Below, in pieces: positions 1-13,111 of a DNA stretch of 64,000 bases; the stretch's first letter is position 1; each line of letters starts with the position of its first letter. The stretch is from Sacculina carcini (Eukaryota; Arthropoda; Thecostraca; Sacculinidae): assembly GCA_916048095.2 (NCBI GenBank), contig OU696589.1, forward strand, positions 3,011,948-3,075,947, read 5' to 3'. The position numbers and the translations under genes are program-made. Under the pieces are notes generated by a model. It saw only the letters and a list, made by a program, of their open reading frames with translations, was not told the origin of the DNA and ran no database searches.

Positions 1-1089
1 ATAAATTTGAAATTCACAAAATTAGCACACGCACATACATACACATACGCAGATATCTGGAATTATGTAGAATAAAAGTTGGTGAAAGAAGTGGGCGCTA
101 TACAAATAAATGATTGATTGATTGAATATGTTGTACAGTGTGTTATATGATGTGTCGTGTAATAATTTAGGGTATAATAAGCACTGATATGCGTAATTAA
201 CGGAATATATTTATGCATACAGCTATATACATATGTGAGTATAAACTCGTTATTTGAGTACCAACAAAAGGCACCGACATGATATTAATGGTTGAAGAAC
301 ACAGAAAGCATGAGGGGGTGTCGTTGCAAAGGTCACACACCCGCCTCTAATTTGATCTGATCCCCAAGCTGCTCAATATCCCACTAATATTTACACCGCA
401 ACTTTTTGAAAATAAAACATTTAAATAACATCTAAAAACTGTTCGCGCATCCAAACAGACTAAAGACTAAATTAAGAAGCACGAAACGAAGCCAACAGAG
501 CTCTCCTTGAATCGGGGAAATCCAACACAAAGACAATAAAGAACTGGACAATAAAAACTCAACGGAATATAAATAATTCCATATACTCACCAATTCTATA
601 TACTAATGGGTGGACGACTAAAACAACAAAACCTAACCCGAATTCAATAATGACGCGTCGTGTACGACGTGTATTGGTCGTAAACACTTGCAAGACGAGA
701 CAACACAAGGACTTGCATAAGCTAAATTTTTCATTTCATGGGATATATAGTCAAGAAATCATTATTCTGTTTTTCGTTTTCGCACCTGTGAATAATTCAA
801 GAACTTATCAAACGCATCTTGAATTTGTCATCAGTATATATTTACATACAAGTCAAAAGCAAATATACCAGGTAATCAAAGCGGTTAAATCGATTATTAA
901 TCGATGCCACAAAAACACATCTGTCAAGCACAAGAACCTTACTCAGTGTAAAATGACCACAAAAGCTGCGATTTTAATGCTTCATACATTGAATATATGA
1001 ATGAAAAATATATATATAAATAATTTCCAGCCCTCCACTGTTTAAATTGATAGTCGAAATCATCCTTTTTTACAACTCTCATTTTAAGC

Positions 1090-1846
1090 CAGGGTTTGAA
1101 AAAACCCGTTTTTTTCTTCAAAAACCCCAAAAGCCATGATTTTTTAGAAAAAACAAAAAAACATTGTTTTTTTTGTTTTTTACACTTTGTACACACAAAT
1201 CAAAAAAAGGGTTGTACCATGCTATTTAGTATATTTAGCTAAACATATTTTAGTACCACTTACCAAGAGTTTTGTAAATATTTAAAAAAGAGAATGAAAA
1301 AAAAATCATAAAAACGTATACACAGGATCTTGAATTTCACCTTGTAGCATTTATAGGCAACGGAAGTTTTAAACCGTTTCCAATTGCGAAAGCAGTCGAT
1401 TTTAAACACCCACATATGCTTGCAAAGTCCAAATCCAAATACCCAGTGTCCTTATTTATGAAAACCTAGTGACTAAAAATCGTTTTTTCCATGGAAGTTA
1501 ATTCATGTTTGTTTTCAGAGTAAACAGAGTTTTTTAACTCAGAGATTTCTAAAAAAAAGTGTTTCAATAGAAACTCAAATGTTTTGTCGTGAAAATATAG
1601 GATTTCTCATAAATACCAACTAAAATGCTTCCCCAGCAAAAACAAAAAATGTTAATAAAAATGTTTCCCATATCGTGCAAACCCATAAAATCATGCCAAA
1701 AAGTAATATCTATGAAGATTTAAAACTGTTTCAATGAATTCATTTACTTATTCTGAAAATATTTGATCATTCCTATATGAGGAAATTCATTTCTGTCCAA
1801 AAAAACTGTAAAAAAACAACACCAGGTTTAAACCAAACAAGCCCTG
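1090..1846. mobile_element. hAT-like non-autonomous element, copy 1 (757 bp)
   Basis: It begins CAGGGTTTGAAAAAACCC and ends ACAAGCCCTG, and is flanked by a perfect 8-bp duplication TTTTAAGC (1,082-1,089 and 1,847-1,854). A second copy in the opposite orientation lies at 35,744-36,568. No long open frame. The CAGGG ends and 8-bp duplication place it in the hAT group. Confidence 0.85.
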
Positions 1847-2489
1847 TTTTAAGCACTTCCCGCTTTCTCAGATCTTTCAATTAAATTGATATTCTGTGTT
1901 TTCTCATAGCGCATCAAATTGAACAGGTGAAAATAAGTGATTTATCACTGGTCGGTTGTGTTTTGTGTCATTTCCTAACTTGTGTTCAATTCATATTGTT
2001 CTCAATTGTAATGACATTGGTCTTTTTCGCAACATCTTCACTTGTTTTTGCTAATTATTTCGTGTCCTGTTGTCTGTCTATACAATTTTGGTCATACGTT
2101 ATCGTGTCTGTTGCTGTATTTTTCCTGTCAAATTTCTTGTGTATATTTCTGTTGTGCATGAAATGCACATAGTCCATGACACCACAACACGTTTCGTTAT
2201 TATTACTGTTGTTATACAGTGTGATTTATCGTGAAACGTTAAAACTTACACAATAATACAAATGGAAAACTATCTGGGTTGTATTTATTCAAATATTAAA
2301 ATGTTCTCATTCGTAGACTGTGTGCATATGCTCATATATATAGACACACATACGCACACAGATCGTGTTATATGATGGCTGCACTCATTCGTGTGCGTGT
2401 ACAGTTAAAATACCTGCAAGCCAACGCAACAGCAGTGATAGGCAAATTGGCATCCAATTAACATCACACGACATAAACATACACGACAC

Positions 2490-2490
<1 letters not shown>

Positions 2491-2550
<60 letters not shown>

Positions 2551-2554
2551 ACAC
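2491..2554. repeat. (AC)n microsatellite
   Basis: A clean AC run with one AT interruption near the end, downstream of the smoothelin-like gene's stop. Confidence 0.95.
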
Positions 2555-2862
2555 GTGTCATGGCAAATCTAACTTGATATCCTGCGTGTAGAAAGGTTCA
2601 ATGTGAAAATACACGCGATAATTGAAAAAACGAGCACAACACGGTATTATTTGTTGAAATGAAAATTTGTTATCAGGAAAATTCAATGTTTGTCAGATTT
2701 CGAGACAATAGTATCCAATATAAGCATTCTGTTAGTTTTGTAACCACAAAAAAACACCCAGCCTCAGAAGAAAAACAAGCAGATAAAACACAAACATGGA
2801 CTGCAAGAAACACCGTGAAATAATGCTGAAAAACAGCGCAATATCTGGCACGTAATAAAACA

Positions 2863-2962
<100 letters not shown>

Positions 2963-2978
2963 ACACACAGACAGTGAG

Positions 2979-3102
2979 TTATGGTCCGTCCTTGAGGCGA
3001 CTGTAGATGGCCTGTACGTAGGTGAATACTGACTTCCAGTCAGGCTTCCTCATACGCACCATATCCTCCACATCCAACAACGGGTATATGCCAGCCAGTT
3101 TA
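2979..3102 (-). CDS. SMTN-like: Smoothelin-like last exon: end of CH domain and stop codon
   Basis: This 124-base terminal exon enters in phase 2, with one base T completing an Asp codon, and encodes 40 residues before TAA at 2,981-2,979. It reads KLAGIYPLLDVEDMV, then RMRKPDWKSVFTYVQAIYS. This is the last helix region of a smoothelin-type CH domain: DVEDMV followed by KPDxKxVxTYxQ is the family signature. The protein ends about ten residues after the CH helix, with a short KDGP tail, whereas vertebrate smoothelins extend slightly further. The acceptor is a TG run ending in CAG. A long TG run follows the stop almost at once in the presumed 3' UTR. A possible polyadenylation signal (AATAAA on this strand) lies at 2,284-2,289. 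Confidence 0.92.
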
Positions 3103-3386
3103 CTGACACACACACACACACACACACGCGTATTATACACTGAAAGCTTGTTACATGTTACTATAGATGAAGAACAGAGGTAAATGACAGTATAAAATGA
3201 GTTATAAGATATTAATAAAATATTACTTGATATAGTAATTCAGCAGGACTGATGGAAAGTTATTGAGACTAAATCTTTTGTTTTTCGGTTGAATTCTAGT
3301 GGAAATCTTGTGTGGATTTCAATTGGATAAATCATCCAGACAAAAAGATCGTAGTTCACATGCATATAATGACAGCATATACTGAC

Positions 3387-3538
3387 TCTGCCATGCTGAA
3401 AGCGAGTTGGAAATTCTCTTTTCTGTTGTTGGCGTTGAGTTGGTCGAAATCGAAGGCGTCCGGATAGAAATGGTGAATGAGAGCGCAGAACGCCATGCCG
3501 TCGTTCCAACTGGTCGAGAAATTCTCCACATTCACCTC
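3387..3538 (-). CDS. SMTN-like: Smoothelin-like exon: core of CH domain
   Basis: This 152-base exon (phase 0 in, phase 2 out) encodes the most conserved part of the CH domain. VENFSTSWNDGMAFCALIHH is the classic CH helix core, followed by FYPDAFDFDQL and NRKENFQLAFSMA, as in smoothelin CH domains. The acceptor is GTATTCAG before GAGGTG; the donor is GTCAGT right after GCAGA. The alternative donor six bases on would put a stop at the start of the next exon, so GTCAGT is preferred, and it gives AFSMADKLAG across the junction. CH domains of this class bind actin, calmodulin or related partners. Which of these applies here cannot be read from sequence. Confidence 0.95.
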
Positions 3539-3989
3539 CTGAATACACAACAAGCACAGATAAGCACAGAAAAGCACAACAAGCACAGTTTCAAAAAAAG
3601 ACAAACAGACAAGAAGAAGCAATCATTCTGACATTTATTTGATCACAATTAATTTATTGATATTAATTTGATTAGAAAAAATATTATTCTTAAATTATTA
3701 TTAAATTTATTATTGTAATTAATAATTACAAATTAAAATTAATTTGTATTGATGGAAGATTAGTACAAGCACAGGCACGTGTATAGTGTCCACACATACT
3801 ACTAAAAAAATTCCCACATTAAAGCAGCATTTCGTGGCAATTACGCAGAAATAAACTTGTGCTTTGCTAAATTTGAACTGTAACTGTTGCAGCTTAAGCT
3901 TAAGCCTACCAATCCTTTGTAAAATCAACAAGCAACATGGTTATTATCGTAGACAGGTAGTGTTGTGTTCGTGTCGGATGTTTGTTGAC

Positions 3990-4092
3990 CTTATAGGCTC
4001 GCAGTCTGCACTGACACCAGTACAATATCATGTCCTTGGCACTCTGCGCCTTGCTGGCTAAACCTCCGTCAATTCTGAACGATCCCACATCA
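3990..4092 (-). CDS. SMTN-like: Smoothelin-like exon: start of CH domain
   Basis: This 103-base exon (phase 2 in, phase 0 out) encodes a linker, DVGSFRIDGG, then SAKDMILYWCQCRLRAYK, the first CH helix. The family pattern is K-x-M-L-L-x-W-C-x-x-x-T/L-x-x-Y. Joined to the next exon it gives RAYK-EVNVENF with no gap relative to smoothelin CH domains. The acceptor is a TG-rich tract ending GGCAG and the donor is GTCAAC. The exon is bounded by two small introns (about 0.45 and 0.33 kb). Confidence 0.93.
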
Positions 4093-4137
4093 CTGCCACA
4101 CACACACATACACAAACACATTTATATACATGCTTGA

Positions 4138-4354
4138 CAGCACCAGGGGGCTGGAACCCCCCAAAAATTTGACAAATTTGGCAGTACCATTTGGCGTATA
4201 AAAGGTAAATTTTCAATAGAAATGCATAATTCAATGAAAATATGAGTTTTTCGCGCGGGAGCACGAAAGTTGTTTGTAAAATATGTAACCAAGCCAAGCC
4301 CCCGCATCATTTTTATCAGTCCCAGCCATCGGAAAAACCCTGGCGTCGCCACTG
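4138..4354. mobile_element. Small hAT-like element with GGCGCCACTG end
   Basis: CAGCACCAGGGGGCTGGAAC at one end and CCCTGGCGTCGCCACTG at the other match the common small family in this window. The target duplication is not clear. It lies in the 0.33-kb intron between exons 3,990-4,092 and 4,422-4,509 and makes up most of it. Confidence 0.6.
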
Positions 4355-4421
4355 ATACAGACAGACAAAAGACGTGATTATGTTTCATCATTTGTGATCA
4401 TAATTATCTCGCGAGATGAAC

Positions 4422-4509
4422 CTGGATGAAGATGAGTTTCTGCTGATTGGCTTTTTGCACGCCGTGTCCAACTGACGAAACTTATCAAATGGTGACACAC
4501 ACGCTCCAC
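4422..4509 (-). CDS. SMTN-like: Smoothelin-like exon: Ser-rich linker before CH domain
   Basis: This 88-base exon enters in phase 1 (bases GT) and exits in phase 2 (bases AG). It encodes GACVSPFDKFRQLDTACKKP then a short Ser run. SPFDKFRQLD resembles the short conserved helix (F-x-K-L/F-x-x-L-D) found just upstream of the CH domain in smoothelins. The acceptor is GTGTGTAG; the donor is AG before GTTCAT. A stop codon follows soon after the donor if unspliced. Phase agreement with both neighbours is the main support. Confidence 0.82.
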
Positions 4510-5952
4510 CTACACACAAACACACACATACACACACACACAGACACGCACACACACGCAAACACACACAAAGTATGTTCTACAAATGTCCTGAAAAGAG
4601 CAACCATCGCACTATAAACATGGACTTTCCGGCTAATAACGAAATGACTCTGTGCGAGTTATTTTTATTTTGAATTCAACACGAAGCTTGGTTGTTGAGA
4701 CCAATATAGCACCATGATTCACACACAGACACGCGAACAAGCCAGCATAATAATGTTATTATCAATGTTATACACAAAATGTTCCGGAATTTAGAGAAAA
4801 ATATATGAACAGTGCAGATTACTGATTTGTACATAATATTAACAACTGAATTTTTTGTTTGTATTAAAATACATATTCTCTCACCTTTATTTGTGGATCC
4901 ATTGCGTTGTGATGACATTTTGCCTGTTTGCCAAACAAATGTTATTAAAACATTAACAAGACAAAACAGACAATAAAAACATATTGGTGAGCAAAATTTA
5001 TGAGGTAATTCAGGAGCGCGTTTAAAGCGAAATCGCGGAAATACATGTGAACAACAGATTTTTTGCATAAATTCTTCAAGCATATCGCTGCGTTCCTGAT
5101 GACTAAGTCTTGTGGAATTACATCATGAGTTAATTCGCTTAGTGCACCAAAATCCAGTGTCAAGCACAAGGTTGTTTGTGAGCATTTTTCCACGGTCTTT
5201 CACAAGATCACAACACGATTGGTTTGTCAATTTTAAGCCTTGTGCAATTTTCAACGTTTTACAGCGTGAGCGCTTAAATTTTCCAAACTCTTGCAAGTGG
5301 AAATTCTACGAGTATAAAATTCGATGTGATTTCAAAAGCTAAATTAAAAAGCTACTTACTTGCTGATGGATGTACACTGGACGGATCAGCACAACTCGAT
5401 CTTCCTGTGAAATCCATTGAGCATTTCAAGCGGCAATTATAAACTAGAAACATTGCGATTAAACTAGCTGTTATAATCTCGTTGCAAATAATGATATGAT
5501 TAAGCAAACAGTTAAAAGTTGGTAAATTAAAAAGAAATTTTTACAACTGAAAACATTGTTCTGTTATATGTGGCAGTGAAATATTGTCTGAATTAATAAT
5601 ACAATGCAAATAAATTAATTTCGCGAATGCGAATGATTTGGCAATAAATAATACGCACTGACAATCGCATTTATAACTGCACATGCAAACGATTCTACCG
5701 TGGCAAATAGCGGGAAACACACCGCATTCACACCTGACTAATGTGAAGAAAATAGTGCACATGCTGAACGGCTGAGAGTGGGAAGCTGCGAGTGAGAGAG
5801 AGAGAGAGGGAGAAATAGGAAGGGAGAGAGAATAACGAGTACGGCAACAAGAAGTGACTGTTTGTTGGCCCAAATAAATAGTACCACTGGCAGCCATAGA
5901 AAAATGAGATGTATGTGTGTGTATGTGTATGTGTGTGTGTATGTGTATGTGT

Positions 5953-6008
<56 letters not shown>

Positions 6009-6727
6009 ACCTCTTTCTCTCCTGTTTCCCGCCATTCTTCTTGTCTCTCCTCCTTGCCTACATGCACGCGCGTGTATGTGCATGTATGTGTATGTTTGTG
6101 TGTGTGTGTGAAATGTCGTGAAGATGGCAGGATGCCAGGGAGACAGTCTGTCTCAGTAAATCGGCGTATGTTGTGTTTGTGTGTGTGTGTGTGTGTTTGC
6201 GTGTGTATCAGTTTAGTTAATGTGTCAACTTGCGCACTGATGAATATTAATGGAAAAATTGAGGATTATACCCCGAGACTAACCTGATAATTCCTGTTTG
6301 GTCTCCTTGAGCCATTTACCAACTATCTCCGCCTCTGTAGAATAGAGATGAAATATGTCATTGACTGAATAACCATAGTCAATCGGTCGTTAATCAAACT
6401 AAACTGCTGGTGCTCAAAAATTGAGCAAAAATGAGGTTAATTATAAGCAAGTGAGCATTAAGTGTAAATTAATGAGCAACTGTTTTCTATCTATCTCGTA
6501 GTTAGTCAACAATGCAACAACAGCGAAAATATCAGCAGCAACACATAGCCAATAAAGTTACGAACACAGGCGTACACTAAAATACATGACAAGACCAGTA
6601 TTAATTCACAACTAGTGAATACACACTGCAGACATCTAGGCATCAAGCAACTAAACGAGCTGGTATGCCGCTTTCTCGTATTGTTGGCACTCATGCTTGA
6701 AGGCGAACACACTGCTATACCACTCAC
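4510..6727 (-). other. Intron of 2.2 kb in the smoothelin-like gene
   Basis: Contains AC and GT microsatellites (4,510-4,570; 5,905-6,206) and unique AT-rich sequence. Frames on the minus strand near 4,676-5,193 do not match the exon phases. Confidence 0.6.
5905..6206. repeat. (GT)n microsatellites
   Basis: A long GT/ATGT tract (5,905-6,007) and a second at about 6,174-6,206, in the intron between exons 4,422-4,509 and 6,728-10,333. Confidence 0.95.
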
Positions 6728-9700
6728 TGGCCAAGAGTCCGCTGTGCAGAGCTTGTGCACCCGTAGAACTATTGATGTTGTTGGTGATGATGCTGTTCGA
6801 TGCTGACTCTGTCGAAGAATGCTGTGGTGGAACATCAGACTGGCTCGTTGCTGAATTACTCATGATGTGCGGTCGATATTGATTTCGGTGAATTTCTCCC
6901 ACGCTGGCCGACTTGGAGAGATGAGATTGCGAACAAAATCGAACTGCTGAATGTAAAGGAGCATTTGCACATTCGCTGTGACAAATCAATTCATTTTCGT
7001 TCGCTGAATGAGCCGATGTAGCTTCAGCTTGGACATGCCTGATATTCTGTTTCAGTGAAGCGTCGCTGCCTTGAGTGAGATTAATACCATCGTTAACCAA
7101 TGGGTCGCATTCTGATGAAGTTGTTTGCAGCGTGGTGTGAGATTGCGGCGAGCCTGCAGAAATGCTAGAGTGTCTGATATTTTCAGACACAGGGGAAGAA
7201 GATTCAATGGCATCATCGAGAGCAGCGTTGAAATGTCTTGCAGTTTGATCGAGGTGATGAGCGTGCTGGACCGAGGTTTTATGCTGTTGATTGCTGGCGG
7301 GCTGAGGAAAAGCAGGAGAACAGTTGAATGGTGTGGCCTTCACAGGAACAGAAGGAAGCACGCCAGAGCTGAGACTGCGCTGAATACTACGGGAAGAACG
7401 TTCAGTAATATGTTGTGCATGATGAGACCAAGGAACAGCCGTTTTTACCACAGATTCACTACCCTTTCCGACGGGCGCACATGAATAGCCTCGTGGACAC
7501 TGTGGTGGAAGAGAGGACACTGTCGGAGCAATAGCTGTAACAACCCCATCATTGTTATGCGAGAATTGAGTTCGTGGCAGTGGTGGAGGCTGGTATTTGC
7601 GGAAATCTTGAGTGACTGTGTCTGACTCTCTCTCGGTTGTTTGCTGTTTCATCTTGACCACGGCATTCTGTGTGCTTTTGGCAAGCATCATCAGGGCGTC
7701 GTTAGACTGCGTCACTCTGAAAGGTCCGCCAGCGTGCCGGAAAACAGCTGGAGAATGAGTTTCCTTTCTTGTGTCCGTAGCAATGTCATGCGATTTGCAG
7801 GCTCCTTCAAAACTGTTCTGGCGAATTTCGGCATTCAAATTGGCAACTGGCTTGGTTGAGGAAGATATAAATTGCGATACACCTAGTCCCGTACCCACTG
7901 ACAATGATTTCAATAAATACTTTTTGTTGGCACATGGGGGAGATACTTTTCTGAAGGCAGACAATGGAGATGTTTGAAAACTGTCAACTTTAGCGAAAGG
8001 AATACTAACCTTGTTAACAGGTCGTGGCGAATAGAACTGTTCCGGTGAATTCGGTATATCAACTTCACCACTTTTACCTGGCAAATCGACCGCATTATCG
8101 TTAAAGCTAACGTTATTAACATCATCCGAAGATATGTTTTGGTCAGGATCTCCGCCAAAATCACGCACAACAAGCGATTGTCTGAAACTGTCATCACAAT
8201 ACTCCGCTTGTAAATTGGATTTGTTTGCAGCAGTGTGCTCGCCAAATGAGGCGGAACCGATAGATCCAGATAAATTCGTGCTAGAAAGCTGGGATATTTT
8301 GCTATTATCTTGTGTACCTGGAGGCTGTGCGTTAAAAATGGGGGCACTGGAAGCCACATCAATTGTTCTCTTCTGACAGTGAGTTTTCCCAGATGAATTC
8401 AGCATGTTAGAGCAGCTGCTATAAGAAGACGCCGATGAAATGGATCTTTCAGAGCTGCCTGCCAAATCTTGAGTGTCCATGGAATCACCCAGCGAAAATA
8501 GGACAGCTCTAGGACCCATACCAACCGGGTTGTAAGGAGTGGCATGTTCAATCATCCGAGAATTACGGTTTTCTTTGTCAGCCGAATTAGCCGTATTTTC
8601 CACGATCTCAGATTGACTTGCAAACGAAGATGGTATGTTCCCGCACGGCAAACAAGTTTCAGAAGACTCATTCGCGTCATACTTATAGGTTGAATCATGT
8701 GCCTCGGTGGCTGCTTTTGTCAAAACGTTGGATTCCAATAATCCCAGAGTGCTCACTATTTTCATTGGCGACATGTTGTCAGCTTCACTCACTGCGCAAA
8801 CACCAACATGATTACTGCCACCAACTGAACTAGACTCATCGACACTGGCTGAACTCAAATCAGAGCGCGCGCATAAAGAGACAGCGGGGAACATCGTCTC
8901 CTTGTCGCCATTCTCGGCAGGCAGCCAAGTAGCATTGCGTGCTGATTTATAATCCGACAAATTATCAGCGCTGCCAAACTGTCGGGACATGTTGGATGCA
9001 ACGCCGACATTCGCACCGACTCGATAATTGTCGATAGCAGCTCTGATCGGGCCAAAGTCAGCGTCGGCTCCACCGATAGTTTTCGAGCGATGTTTATGCC
9101 GCTGTCTAGCTCTGCAGCTTCGTTCTCGAACCACACACGTGGCAACAAAACCTCTTTCTTGACCTGTCAAATGCTGTTGTGACTGAATCGAACTGAGTTG
9201 ACCGGGCTCTGTTGATGAACAACTGTCAATCTGATCATCGCATAAATCAGTCAACAATGCAGATTCTTGTTGATGCTGTTGACTATGCTGATTTTGATGA
9301 CACATTTTACCATCTTCTTCATTGTCTTCAATTTTTTGCTGGATTACCCGCAGATTCTGCAAGTCTTGTCCATCATTCACACAATTATAATGATACGGCT
9401 CTTGTGGTTCATTCTGTTGTTGCGATTTGTCTGTGAGTTTGTAGCAATGCTTTTGCGGTGCGTGCAGCTGGCCCTCATCATTTGGGTGTACTGCTGTTGA
9501 AGCACTACATGATTGCGATTGTTCAACTGCAATGACACGGCATTCATGCGGCACACCGGCTTTGACGTCATCACTCCCCTGATAATTGCTTCCAGACAGT
9601 ATATTCACACTTGTTTGAGTTTCGTCCGTTTGAGAAGCACCTGAACCATTCGTTATAGAGCGCTGCTCGAGGTGTGCTTTGTAACGAGTGCTCGCCTGAG

Positions 9701-10333
9701 TCAAAGACACACAAAGATCTTCTATCTGAACCAGTAATCGATCATGACACACTGTTTCTGCTGAAGTGCCACACTGAGAAGTCCAACTGGCACACGTGAC
9801 GCTCTGGTCCGTAGTAGACGGATATAGGATCGAGTTAGAGTTCTGTTGCTGGTTCAACAGCAGACATGTTTTCAGCTTGTGAAGCAACATAAGAGTTTCT
9901 TGTATCGTTGGTTCAATTGTCAACTGCGGACTAGCGTCTCCATTTGAGCTGTCCACTGCACAAGGTGGGTGTGAATGTTGACCGGCATCATTTCTAATCA
10001 CGGTTCCAACATCATCAATACCAACACCGCTACCGGCAAGGAGAGCAGCAGTGACAGCAGTTGTGAGGAGATGGGCGTGAGCATATGGCTCGTCGCCACT
10101 CTCAGTTCCCGAGTCCTGACACACTGCAGGTCCGGCCGTCGCCGTGTTAGCGGTGCCACTTGAAACAGTGACAGACGCGAGAACAGGAGTGGACGAGCAG
10201 CAAGACACACACGAGACACACTCACCAGCCACGCTGACACTTGCTCCGTCTCGTTTCTGCTGGTACTGTTGCTGACTGTGCAGCTCGTGCTGTTTAACAC
10301 TGTCATCTGCGCCATTGCTGGCTCGGTCGCTCA
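6728..10333 (-). CDS. SMTN-like: Smoothelin-like giant exon 2 (3,606 bases, disordered linker)
   Basis: This single exon carries 1,201 full codons (phase 1 in, phase 1 out) with no stop. It starts after GTGTGCAG, with TG completing a Val codon, so the apparent start there is not an initiator. It ends at a strong donor, GTGAGT, after SGLLA. The protein is low in complexity: rich in Ser, Gln, Asn, His and Thr, with Gln-rich patches near the start and in the first third, and no predicted globular domain that I recognise. Short ordered-looking islands include NPVGMGPRAVLFSLGDSMD and KYLLKSLSVGTGLGVSQFIS. Several basophilic kinase-type sites are visible (QRSLSSG, IRQNSFEGA, KSASVGE). It separates the third smoothelin repeat from the CH domain, the position of the long linker in vertebrate smoothelins. 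Confidence 0.85.
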
Positions 10334-11631
10334 CTGCACACGCTCACACGACACGACAACAAACAACACGAGTGACAAGTCATATCACAACAATGTCAAC
10401 ACTAACATGCTCCGTGTTCTGTTATCAGTAGCTTATTAAGATGGTCAATGCTACAACAAGCTTGATGAAATGCATTTACGCAATGAGCTCAGTGAACTTT
10501 GACAGGAAAAAGCTTTCCATAAAATTATATTTATTAAATGTATATAATTTATATTTATATTAACAAAATATATTCATATATTCAATTTATTAACAAAATA
10601 TATTAATCTGTTATTGATTTATTATTCATTATCAATTTTACTTCCTACTATTCTTAATTGTTTCACTCTGTTTTCACGTTGATGTATTTGATATTTCATA
10701 ATTTCAAACACCCAGTGTAACAACAACCACGCAGAATGATCAGAGAGCTGAGCAAGTAGTGAGCTGCAGTGTGGACCATCAGACGAATAAAAACAATAAA
10801 TACCGGCATTGCGAAACAATTAATATAAATTCAAGGATAAGTTTTAAATATTTGAAAGATTTCAAGACTTCAAAGATTTTAAGATTTTAAAAATTTCAAA
10901 GATTCAACAAATTTAAAGATTAATTTTCAAAGATAATTATAAAGACAAGGAATTTCGTATTTTTTGGAATTACAAATTTTCATTTTCTACCGTTACTCAT
11001 GTCCAGCCATTTGATATATGTTTGAATCAATCAGTGAATAACAAGCATGTGCTTTGTCATACGACAAAAGAAAGTTTGCATAACATAAATGCAGACTTTC
11101 TTTAGTCTCAGAATTAACATAACGTAGAACTTCTACTTGAATGATATATCTAATAGAACGGTATCTTGAGGAACGAGTGAAAAATAGAACGACACCTTCT
11201 AATTTGATAAATTCTTCTCTTTTGGCAATAGTTATGAATGACTGACTTTTATTAGTGAATTTATGATTAATTACCAGAAGTAAATCTATATTTGAGCCTC
11301 CTGTTGAATTAATATGCATACGTTACCTGGTTATTTTTTAACTATAACATTTACGGTATCTTGTGAAAATTCTGACCAGAGAGTTGAGAAATAAAGCGAC
11401 ACCCTCCAATTGAACGACACTACGGGGAAAGGTTGGAAAAATATAACGACATGTCGTTCAAATAGAGGTTTTACTGTATATATAGTCGGACCAGTCCTGC
11501 AATACTGATAACATAATACAGTGAGACCGATAAGTGGTGGTAGTTATGTAAGCAGCAGTGGTACTGTATTACAACAAATACACTAAATATACAACCAAAA
11601 TAAGCCTTTGTTATGATATAATTGTTTTTAC
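10334..11631 (-). other. Intron of 1.3 kb
   Basis: AT-rich sequence plus the truncated pogo-like element (11,146-11,476). Nothing else recognised. Confidence 0.6.
11146..11476. mobile_element. Truncated pogo-like element (copy A)
   Basis: The right end, GAGGTTTTACTG before TA, and repeated AGAACGACACC/CCTCTAATT blocks match the element at 49,745-50,403. The left end is lost or decayed. Confidence 0.5.
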
Positions 11632-11707
11632 CTGAGAGATTTTCCAGCAGTTCCATCATTCGGGCACGAATCTTTCTTCTCGTGTCAAAATCGTCACACA
11701 CTTTCAG
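11632..11707 (-). CDS. SMTN-like: Smoothelin-like exon: second half of third smoothelin repeat
   Basis: This 76-base exon (phase 0 in, phase 1 out) encodes LKVCDDFDTRRKIRARMMEL then LENLS. DFDTRRKIRARM matches the core of the smoothelin domain (D-F/Y-E-x-R-x-x-I-R-A-x-x-R/M-x-L). The acceptor is TTTTTTGCAG and the donor GTAAAA. The first half of the same repeat is in the preceding exon, so an intron splits the domain exactly before the hydrophobic pair LK. Confidence 0.93.
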
Positions 11708-12721
11708 CTGCAAAAAACAAGCCATTTATTATGTAAATTTGTAGTAATTTGCAAATACACAACTCTTTCACAATGTCACACAATTGACAAATAAGATAGA
11801 TTATTAGTTACAGCAATAAATGGACACGTATACGTAGTACAAGGGCACCATACACAAATGATCTAAAAAAGTTAGCGATAAAAATTAAATTTAAATTCAA
11901 AAAGTAAATTATGCAGTGTACAGACATCAAAATATCATAAACTTGAAAGACCAACCATTCTACTCAAAATATCAATTAAAGTGATATGTTAAAACACAGT
12001 ATAGTTTTTAATAACAAAAATATATACAAAAGTATGAATCTTGACGAAAGTAAGACCATATAGGCCTTCTGAAAAATGTTTATCGACGGGATAAACCAAG
12101 ATAAATGTAAAAATGAATCATTGATAAGTTGTTGTAATTAGTTATATCTTGTTGCGATGTAGCCGTTCTTTTTGCATGTTGTCCTTTTCTTGTCATGTAT
12201 AATTCTGAATGCTCTCACTGTTATATTTTACGTTTCGCTATAAAATAACACGTAGTTCATAAACACTGTATAATGAGCTGGCATGAGAAAAGCGCATGAT
12301 AGTATGTGGGTCCTTGTCACAATGATTTTGTAAATTATTTCGGTGACAAAAATATATGAAGATGATAATAATAGTTCCCCACTAGAAAAGTAAATTGTAC
12401 TCTAATAAGTTGGCTTGTCAGTACAATTTCAATCAATCAATTAGTATCTCAGTTATTAAAATTACCAATACAAGAAAATATTTACAAATCTAATTACGGC
12501 ATAACTACCGAAAAAATCGGTCAAATTATGAAAAACAATTCAACAACAAAGTCTAGACACCAATAATCAGTACTTGCCACACACTCAGAACAAAACCAAC
12601 AGTCAGTTACGTTATGTTAGGTAGCAATAGCCAGGCAGGTTATTGACACGTGGTAAGGTCCAATACTAATACCTGGCACTTCGCTCTCATGTCATGTGTC
12701 AACCACACACACACACACACG

Positions 12722-12753
<32 letters not shown>

Positions 12754-12959
12754 TGCACACGCACACACATACACATACATTACAAAAATAGCAAGCCAAC
12801 GATCATTGGCCAAGATGAACCAGAAAAGCAAACAGGTCAAATATCAACGAAAATACATGCATACATATATATTAACACGTGCATATACCGCTATATTATG
12901 TTTATTTGGCATATCAATATGTAATGTAAATAGCATTTGTCTGTGTGCCTGTTTGTGTG

Positions 12960-13004
<45 letters not shown>

Positions 13005-13027
13005 CTCTGTGTGTGTGTGTGTCTCAC
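11708..13027 (-). other. Intron of 1.3 kb
   Basis: AT-rich unique sequence, then AC and GT microsatellites from 12,703. No gene seen. Confidence 0.6.
12703..13027. repeat. AC and GT microsatellites beside a small exon
   Basis: An AC/ACGC tract (about 12,703-12,777) and a GT tract (12,955-13,022) directly abut the donor of exon 13,028-13,108. Confidence 0.9.
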
Positions 13028-13108
13028 CAGTGCTTTCAGTCGTTGTCGGTCGTTTACTGAATTAATATTCACTCCATCCACAATAACTGCAGCATGGCCC
13101 TGACAACT
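13028..13108 (-). CDS. SMTN-like: Smoothelin-like exon: first half of third smoothelin repeat
   Basis: This exon of exactly 27 codons (phase 0 at both ends) reads SCQGHAAVIVDGVNINSVND then RQRLKAL. NDRQRLKAL followed by LKVCDDFDTRR of the next exon matches the family pattern (I/V-x-D-E-x-L-L-x-K-L-L-D-x-x-x-D-F-E-x-R). The acceptor is GTATTTTCAG and the donor GTGAGA. Both flanking introns begin or end in AC/TG microsatellites. Confidence 0.88.
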
Positions 13109-13111
13109 CTG

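Noticed and set aside
4676..5193. Minus-strand frames of 82-135 residues as extra exons
   Set aside because: No fitting splice sites or phases, and the exons on either side (4,509 and 6,728) already join in phase.
6651..10334. A stand-alone 1,227-residue protein starting at 10,334
   Set aside because: The supposed start is GTG directly at an acceptor (GTGCAG), and a strong donor lies before the apparent C-terminus. It is an internal exon.
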